A stretch of 64,000 bases of DNA, taken from Chryseobacterium camelliae. GTDB lineage: Bacteria > Bacteroidota > Bacteroidia > Flavobacteriales > Weeksellaceae. The stretch lies in assembly GCF_002770595.1 (NCBI RefSeq), contig NZ_CP022986.1, positions 3,100,001 to 3,164,000 of the forward strand. The letters are read 5' to 3'. The position numbers and the translations under genes are program-made. Positions 59,859 to 64,000 of the stretch are shown here, piece after piece. The stretch's first letter is position 1, and each line of letters begins with the position of its first letter. Under the pieces are notes generated by a model, which saw only the letters and a list, made by a program, of their open reading frames with translations, did no database searches and was not told where the DNA came from.

Positions 59859-60512
59859 ATGAAATTCTTAACCTTTACTGCTATTGTATTTTCGGCATTA
59901 TTTTCCGCGCAGGACTTTGCCAATTATGCAAAATACGAAAAACAAAACCAGGAGATCATATCCAAAAATATAACGCCCAATTCTGTCCTGATGGGAGACT
60001 CCATTACAGAAGGATGGTTTTCCACTGATCCGGACTTTTTTAAAAAGAATAACTTTGTAGGAAGAGGGATTGGCGGACAGGTGACATCCCAGATGCTTTT
60101 ACGATTCAGGGAAGATGTCATTAAATTAAAGCCGAAGCGCGTCATTATTCTTGCCGGAACCAATGATATTGCAGAAAACCAGGGCCCGATTTCTCTGGAT
60201 AAGGTTTTCGGAAACATTGTCTCCATGGCAGAACTGGCAAAAGCCAATCATATCAAAGTTGTTCTGTGCTCCGTGCTTCCTGCGTATAATTTCGGATGGC
60301 GGAAAGATATGCATCCGGCAGAAAAGGTAATCACTCTTAATGCAATGATCAAAAGCTATGCAGGAAAAAACCAGATTCCTTATGTCGACTATCATTCCCA
60401 GATGAAAGATTCGCGTAACGGACTGGATAAAATGTACACCGAAGATGAAATCCACCCAACGGCAAAAGGGTATGAAAAGATGGAAGCGATCCTGATGCAG
60501 AAAATAAAGTAA
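59859..60512 (+). CDS. Exported SGNH/GDSL-family hydrolase (lipase/acetylesterase-like)
   Basis: The 217-residue protein has a signal peptide (about 1-17, FSALFSAQ) and the SGNH blocks: block I VLMGDSITEGW (nucleophile serine), block II GRGIGGQ, block III AGTNDIAENQ and block V DEIHPTAKGYEKM (Asp-His pair). This matches secreted GDSL hydrolases that de-acetylate sugars or cleave acyl esters. It stands alone and ends in a terminator shared with the opposing small peptide gene. The natural substrate is unknown. Confidence 0.92.
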   Translation: MKFLTFTAIVFSALFSAQDFANYAKYEKQNQEIISKNITPNSVLMGDSITEGWFSTDPDFFKKNNFVGRGIGGQVTSQMLLRFREDVIKLKPKRVIILAGTNDIAENQGPISLDKVFGNIVSMAELAKANHIKVVLCSVLPAYNFGWRKDMHPAEKVITLNAMIKSYAGKNQIPYVDYHSQMKDSRNGLDKMYTEDEIHPTAKGYEKMEAILMQKIK

Positions 60513-60547
60513 AATCTGAATTTAACGGGAATATTATTATAATATAA

Positions 60548-60579
60548 AGTAAAAGTGAGCTGTTGGGCTCACTTTTACT
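60548..60579. terminator. Bidirectional terminator between the SGNH hydrolase and the small Cys-rich peptide
   Basis: A perfect 13-bp stem (60548-60560 with 60567-60579) with a 6-base loop contains A- and T-rich ends on both sides, between convergent genes. Confidence 0.88.
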
Positions 60580-60593
60580 ATATAGGGCAATTT

Positions 60594-60839
60594 TTACGGT
60601 ATCGGTACGGGAGAAGGAATCTCCGGAGCACAGGATCCGGTATTCAGCATGCAGTGTCCGCCCATACAGCTGTAATTGGTCATCGATGTTGTTCCGTCCG
60701 GACACATGATCAAAGCTTCACCATAGTGGCTACAATCCCTGCTCGAATAGCATTCCAATGCAGGATACAAATCTCCTCCGCCTCCAAAAACGTCTTTCAG
60801 CGCTAGTCTTGAAAGCTTTGTTAACTTAAGTTTTTTCAT
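60594..60839 (-). CDS. Small double-glycine-leader, six-cysteine peptide (bacteriocin/RiPP-precursor-like)
   Basis: The 81-residue peptide starts with a basic, helical leader rich in Lys and Leu (MKKLKLTKLSRLALKDVF) ending in four glycines (19-22), like GG-type leaders cleaved by peptidase-containing ABC transporters. The remaining 59 residues carry six cysteines (about 30, 36, 46, 58, 63 and 70) and a proline-rich end, suggesting three disulfides or modified cysteines. Many Chryseobacterium-type genomes encode such small peptides; the function is mostly unknown. No transporter or modification enzyme is encoded next to it. A secreted signalling or antimicrobial peptide is possible. Confidence 0.75.
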   Translation of the reverse strand: MKKLKLTKLSRLALKDVFGGGGDLYPALECYSSRDCSHYGEALIMCPDGTTSMTNYSCMGGHCMLNTGSCAPEIPSPVPIP

Positions 60840-60976
60840 AAAATATTATTTTGATGGTTATTGGTCATTCGTATCACATTCTACATTAAGCTATGCTGAC
60901 GAATTACAGCTAATGTATGAAAAAAGAAACAGCATTGCTTATAATTTCTGTTTTGTAGAAGCTTAAATTATGGGAT

Positions 60977-62155
60977 CTAATCTTTTATTCTCAGAAATTC
61001 CTTGGCCAGTTCGATCATTTTAGGATCGCCGGTATATTTTCCGTGTTCATCGGAAAGCTTTACAGTTGGGATCCATTCCAGGTTCGGTGCCTGTACGCCG
61101 ATCAGTTTCATCACGATATTCATGGGTTTTAATCCGACGTCATTCGTCAGGTTGGTTCCTATCCCGAACGAAATCCCGATTTTTCCTCTGCAGTAGTTGG
61201 TTATTTCTTCTACTTTCTCCAGGTTAAGGGCATCAGAAAAAATAATGTACTTGAATAAAGGGTTGATCCCATGCTTTTGATAGTGGGCAATGGTCTTATC
61301 GGCAAATTCCAGAGGATCCCCGCTGTCGTGGCGTACTCCATCGAACAGCTTAGCGAACTTTTTATCAAACTGCTGGAAGAACACATCCGTTGTATAGGTA
61401 TCTGAGAGTGCTACTCCCAGATCTCCCCGGTATACATCTACCCAGTGTTCAAGGGCAAGATCGTTAGCTGTTTTGAATCCGTACTCAGCCGCATGGAACA
61501 TGAACCATTCATGGGCATGGGTGCCGATAGGTTTTACCCCGTACTTCATGGCGAAATGAACATTGGAGCTTCCGATGAAGGTAGATTCCTTTTTCTGCGT
61601 TAAAGCCTCCATCACGAGGTTCTGCACTTTGTAGGAATGCCTTCTTCGCGTACCGAATTCTGCAAAAGTAACGCCCAGTCTCGCCAGGGAATCAGCTTTC
61701 TCAATCGTTTTATGCATTACTACCTCATTGGAATCGCGTTCCATATGGTTCATTTCATAATGCAGTTCGCTGATGAGTGCGAGAAGAGGAACCTCCCAAA
61801 GAATGGTCCTGTACCAGAGTCCTTCCACAACCACGGAAAGTTCACTTCCTTCCTGATGGATTTTTACTTCAGACGGGTCATAATGATAACCTTCAAGGAA
61901 ATCCAGGTAAGGAAGGTCGATATAAGGGCAGGTTCTTGCCATGTATTTCTTTTCCTCTTTCGTCAGTTTGAGTTCGGCCATTTTATTAACCGCCTCCCTT
62001 AAAGCATGATCGAAACCTTCAGGAAACTGGTGTTTGCCACGGTTGATAAATTCATATTTTACGATGGAGCCGGGAAATAATTTTACCACGGCATTCTGCA
62101 TGGTTATTTTATAGAAATCGTTATCCAGTATGGAATTCAATCGTACTTCATTCAT
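60977..62155 (-). CDS. pncB: Nicotinate phosphoribosyltransferase
   Basis: PncB joins nicotinate to PRPP, with ATP, to form nicotinate mononucleotide in the NAD salvage pathway. The 392-residue length is standard. Marks are LDNDFYKITMQNAV at the N-terminus, KYEFINRGKHQFP, FAEFGTRRRHSY (substrate pocket), IGSSNVHFAMKYGVKPIGTHAHEWFM with the active-site histidine region, VRHDSGDPLEFADK and IIFSDALNLEKV. The frame is open seven codons upstream from a TTG, but the ATG at 62155 fits the family N-terminus. A minus-strand TATATTTG -7 box at 62181-62174 precedes it. Confidence 0.96.
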   Translation of the reverse strand: MNEVRLNSILDNDFYKITMQNAVVKLFPGSIVKYEFINRGKHQFPEGFDHALREAVNKMAELKLTKEEKKYMARTCPYIDLPYLDFLEGYHYDPSEVKIHQEGSELSVVVEGLWYRTILWEVPLLALISELHYEMNHMERDSNEVVMHKTIEKADSLARLGVTFAEFGTRRRHSYKVQNLVMEALTQKKESTFIGSSNVHFAMKYGVKPIGTHAHEWFMFHAAEYGFKTANDLALEHWVDVYRGDLGVALSDTYTTDVFFQQFDKKFAKLFDGVRHDSGDPLEFADKTIAHYQKHGINPLFKYIIFSDALNLEKVEEITNYCRGKIGISFGIGTNLTNDVGLKPMNIVMKLIGVQAPNLEWIPTVKLSDEHGKYTGDPKMIELAKEFLRIKD

Positions 62156-62190
62156 GATTGTGTAATTTATACGCAAATATAGGGTTTAAA

Positions 62191-62220
62191 AATAAAACCA
62201 CCTTAAATGTAAGGTGATTT
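62191..62220 (-). terminator. Terminator of dps
   Basis: CACCTT (62199-62204) pairs with AAGGTG (62211-62216) around a 6-base loop; on the minus strand it is followed by TTTTATTTTT. It lies 28 bases after the dps stop. Confidence 0.8.
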
Positions 62221-62247
62221 TTTTAACTTTTGTTGATGCAACAGGGA

Positions 62248-62724
62248 TTATTTACCAAGATAGGAATTATACATCCATACTTCTTTTTCCTGCTCTGTGA
62301 TATAATCGCTCATCTGGGAATTGGTTCCTTCATCACCTGCTTTTTCAGTGATATCAAGGAGCTCTCTCTGCAGGTCAATGACTACTTTAAATGAATTCAG
62401 GATATTCTGTACACTTACAGTGGCATCGCTAACGTCGGTACTTTCCTGAATCGTGGATACTTTTAAGTAATCCGAATAATTATGTGCAGGTACAGCACCG
62501 AGGGTAAGGATCCTCTCTGCTATCTCATCTATCTTAAGAACGAGGCTGTTATATAATTCTTCGAATTTAGGATGAAGGGTAAAAAACTGATCCCCTTTAA
62601 TGTTCCAGTGTGAACCTCTGGTATTCTGATAAAATACGGAATAGTTGGCCAGAAGTACATTTAATTTTTCTGCGATTTGCTGACAGTCGGCTTCATTCAG
62701 GCCGATAATGCTTGCGTTTTTCAT
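62248..62724 (-). CDS. dps: Dps-family DNA-binding ferritin-like protein
   Basis: Dps forms 12-mers that store iron, using hydrogen peroxide as oxidant, and protect DNA in starved cells. The 158-residue protein has the four-helix ferritin fold with the inter-subunit ferroxidase segment GSHWNIKGDQFFTLHPKFEELY (H39, H51-region, D and E ligands) and DEIAERILTLGAVP. A minus-strand TACATTTG -7 box lies at 62763-62756, 32 bases ahead of the start. A terminator follows the gene. The Lys-rich N-terminal tail of E. coli Dps is not present, so DNA binding is uncertain. Confidence 0.93.
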   Translation of the reverse strand: MKNASIIGLNEADCQQIAEKLNVLLANYSVFYQNTRGSHWNIKGDQFFTLHPKFEELYNSLVLKIDEIAERILTLGAVPAHNYSDYLKVSTIQESTDVSDATVSVQNILNSFKVVIDLQRELLDITEKAGDEGTNSQMSDYITEQEKEVWMYNSYLGK

Positions 62725-63220
62725 AGTGTTATATTTAGCAGTTTATTATAGGATACAAATGTAAACAACAGATTTCAATATCTGTGCTCAGAGCAATTGA
62801 TGATGCTTATCTTTACTATTACCATATTCATTCAAAAAATGTTCCTATCCTTTTCATAAAGGATAAAAAGTTTTCTGACCTCTTAAGTATCAGGCACTGT
62901 CATATATAAGGCTACCATATTATGATGCCTTCGGGAATAGACCTCCGAAAACCGCAAGAATGCAGCCACAATGAATTAATCATCATCATAGCCTTTACGA
63001 TAGGTAAAGTTTAAGTTTATCGTACGAGTACGTATGTTTTCTTTCTTTTACAGGAGTACATCAGGCAGTTGCCATAGAACAAAAATACACGGGTGATCGT
63101 TATGGATGAGCGGGTTATACAGATTAAATAATTTTTAATTATTCAGGTAAATTTATATATAACTGCTTGTAGGTTAAAAAATTATTCATATTTTTGCACC
63201 CTAAAATAAAAAGCAATTAA
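62725..63220. other. 496-base intergenic region between dps and rpsL
   Basis: No convincing gene is seen on either strand. It holds the dps -7 box (62756-62763, minus), an 8-bp stem-loop without a T run (62846-62865), a weak 6-bp stem-loop (62993-63009) and the rpsL promoter (63167-63196). The central part is not recognisably coding; the longest ATG frame there is about 30 codons. Confidence 0.6.
63167..63196 (+). promoter_or_regulatory. Promoter of the rpsL-rpsG operon
   Basis: TTG at 63167-63169 and TATTTTTG at 63189-63196 have the ideal 19-base spacing. Transcription should start near 63203, giving a leader of about 18 bases to the rpsL ATG. Confidence 0.85.
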
Positions 63221-63634
63221 ATGCCTACTATTCAACAATTAGTAAGAAAAGGAAGAGCCACGCTTGCCAAGAAGAGCAAATCGGCTGCCCTAGATTCTTG
63301 TCCACAAAGACGTGGCGTATGTACGAGAGTATATACTACCACACCTAAGAAACCTAACTCTGCACTTAGAAAAGTAGCTAGGGTAAGACTTTCTAACGGT
63401 AAAGAAGTAAACGCCTACATCCCGGGCGAAGGACATAATCTTCAGGAGCACTCGATAGTATTGGTGAGAGGCGGAAGGGTGAAAGACCTACCGGGAGTAC
63501 GTTACCACATCGTAAGAGGTGCATTAGACACTGCAGGTGTAAATGGAAGAACACAGAGAAGATCTAAGTACGGAGCTAAGAGACCAAAACCAGGTCAGGC
63601 AGCTGCAGCACCAGCTAAAGGAAAGAAAAAATAA
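63221..63634 (+). CDS. rpsL: 30S ribosomal protein uS12
   Basis: S12 lies in the decoding centre of the 30S subunit. The 137-residue protein is of normal length and has [11 protein letters not shown], the decoding loop [18 protein letters not shown] and the loop [19 protein letters not shown]. The lysines whose substitution classically gives streptomycin resistance (in TPKKPNS and GRVKDLPG) are both lysine here, so no classical resistance allele is visible. rpsG follows after 23 bases. Confidence 0.98.
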   Translation: MPTIQQLVRKGRATLAKKSKSAALDSCPQRRGVCTRVYTTTPKKPNSALRKVARVRLSNGKEVNAYIPGEGHNLQEHSIVLVRGGRVKDLPGVRYHIVRGALDTAGVNGRTQRRSKYGAKRPKPGQAAAAPAKGKKK

Positions 63635-63657
63635 TCATTAAATAAGGTACAGAAACA

Positions 63658-64000
63658 ATGAGAAAGACAAAAGCGAAAAAAAGACCGTTGTTACCAGATC
63701 CTCAGTTTAATGATCAATTGGTGACTAGATTCGTAAACAATTTGATGCTTGACGGTAAGAAGTCAATCGCATTCAAAATATTCTATGATGCATTGGAAAT
63801 CGTAGAAAACAAAAAAGGAGAGAATGAGAAATCCTCTCTGGAAATCTGGAAAGATGCCCTTACCAATGTAATGCCTCACGTAGAAGTGCGTTCAAGAAGG
63901 GTAGGTGGTGCTAACTTCCAGATCCCTATGCCAATCAGAGCTGACAGAAAAATTTCTATGGCGATGAAATGGTTAATTAAGTATGCAAGAGCAAGAAACG
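63658..64000 (+). CDS. rpsG: 30S ribosomal protein uS7, 5' part (runs off the right edge)
   Basis: The first 114 codons of S7 are present. The start reads [20 protein letters not shown], followed by [23 protein letters not shown] and the 16S rRNA-binding segment [21 protein letters not shown], all typical of S7. It is in the rpsL-rpsG operon; fusA usually follows but would be outside this window. Confidence 0.97.
   Translation, partial: MRKTKAKKRPLLPDPQFNDQLVTRFVNNLMLDGKKSIAFKIFYDALEIVENKKGENEKSSLEIWKDALTNVMPHVEVRSRRVGGANFQIPMPIRADRKISMAMKWLIKYARARN

Noticed and set aside
62846-62865. 8-bp stem-loop between dps and rpsL as a terminator or small RNA end
   Set aside because: No T run follows directly on either strand and no gene ends nearby. 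It is listed only within the gap description.
62915-63015. About 30-codon ATG frame between dps and rpsL
   Set aside because: No signal, no recognisable motif, no promoter, and isoleucine-rich low-complexity content; chance is the simplest explanation.
1-64000. CRISPR arrays, prophage, integrase, toxin-antitoxin or restriction systems
   Set aside because: No regularly spaced repeats, no phage structural genes and no recognisable defence genes were seen. The only mobile-type gene is the altered IS1-like transposase.

Overview
The window looks like a chromosomal segment of a Bacteroidota, class Flavobacteriia, most likely a Chryseobacterium-type member of the Weeksellaceae. The genus-level guess comes from overall gene style, not from a marker comparison. 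Evidence includes many promoters of the Bacteroidota form (TTG, about 19 bases, TAnnTTTG), A-rich sites rather than Shine-Dalgarno sequences before starts, a SusC/SusD pair, a Porin_10-type porin, BshC (bacillithiol), a GYDIA-type GHMP kinase and a fossil of a type IX secretion sorting domain.

Bases 1-16308, all on the minus strand, are a surface polysaccharide (probably O-antigen) locus. Read in the direction of transcription it has nucleotide-sugar genes (UDP-glucose dehydrogenase, rfbB, rfbA), an ABC exporter (Wzm/Wzt with a C-terminal carbohydrate-recognition domain) and an FkbM methyltransferase. These are followed by a VioA-like aminotransferase, a WbqC protein and a NeuD/VioB-like acyltransferase, then a run of glycosyltransferases with a WbsX protein, a beta-propeller glycosidase-like protein and an SDR epimerase. 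The genes are tightly packed, often with 1-17 base overlaps. No rfbC/rfbD is present in the window, so the dTDP-4-keto-6-deoxyglucose made by RfbAB probably feeds an amino sugar rather than rhamnose.

Bases 16400-21312 hold the rimP-nusA-infB operon, with a strong promoter, a possible attenuator hairpin in its leader and a terminator. An orphan susC-susD pair follows (21571-26088). A mixed run of housekeeping and envelope genes comes next: porin, bshC, a LysM/binding-protein fusion, fabD, GHMP kinase, pckA and, convergent, aroQ.

Bases 35909-43985 are a metal-handling region. A Fur-family regulator and a P1B-2 (Zn/Cd/Pb) ATPase are separated by a perfect 7-1-7 palindrome. A nine-gene extracytoplasmic, probably copper-related, operon then begins: two paralogous small membrane proteins sharing a CxGKCYLxKEL motif, a YHS lipoprotein, SCO, a secreted superoxide dismutase, an MbnP-like lipoprotein, an MbnH-like dihaem peroxidase and a Cys-rich outer-membrane barrel. 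This is the best candidate for an under-described system here.

Bases 44174-46017 form a small variable spot: an IS1-type transposase with an altered catalytic residue, rpsT with two identical tRNA-Glu genes, a decayed T9SS sorting-domain fragment and a third tRNA-Glu. The remainder (46075-64000) has an amidase, LptD, RidA, HtrA, a TrhO with an extra C-terminal domain, 5-FTHF cyclo-ligase, an HTH-like membrane protein with its lipoprotein, an Ala-rich repeat lipoprotein, a SpoU methyltransferase, RmuC, an SGNH hydrolase, a double-glycine-leader Cys-rich peptide, PncB, Dps and the start of the rpsL-rpsG operon. No rRNA, CRISPR array or prophage was seen. All domain and family calls are by eye; no searches were run.
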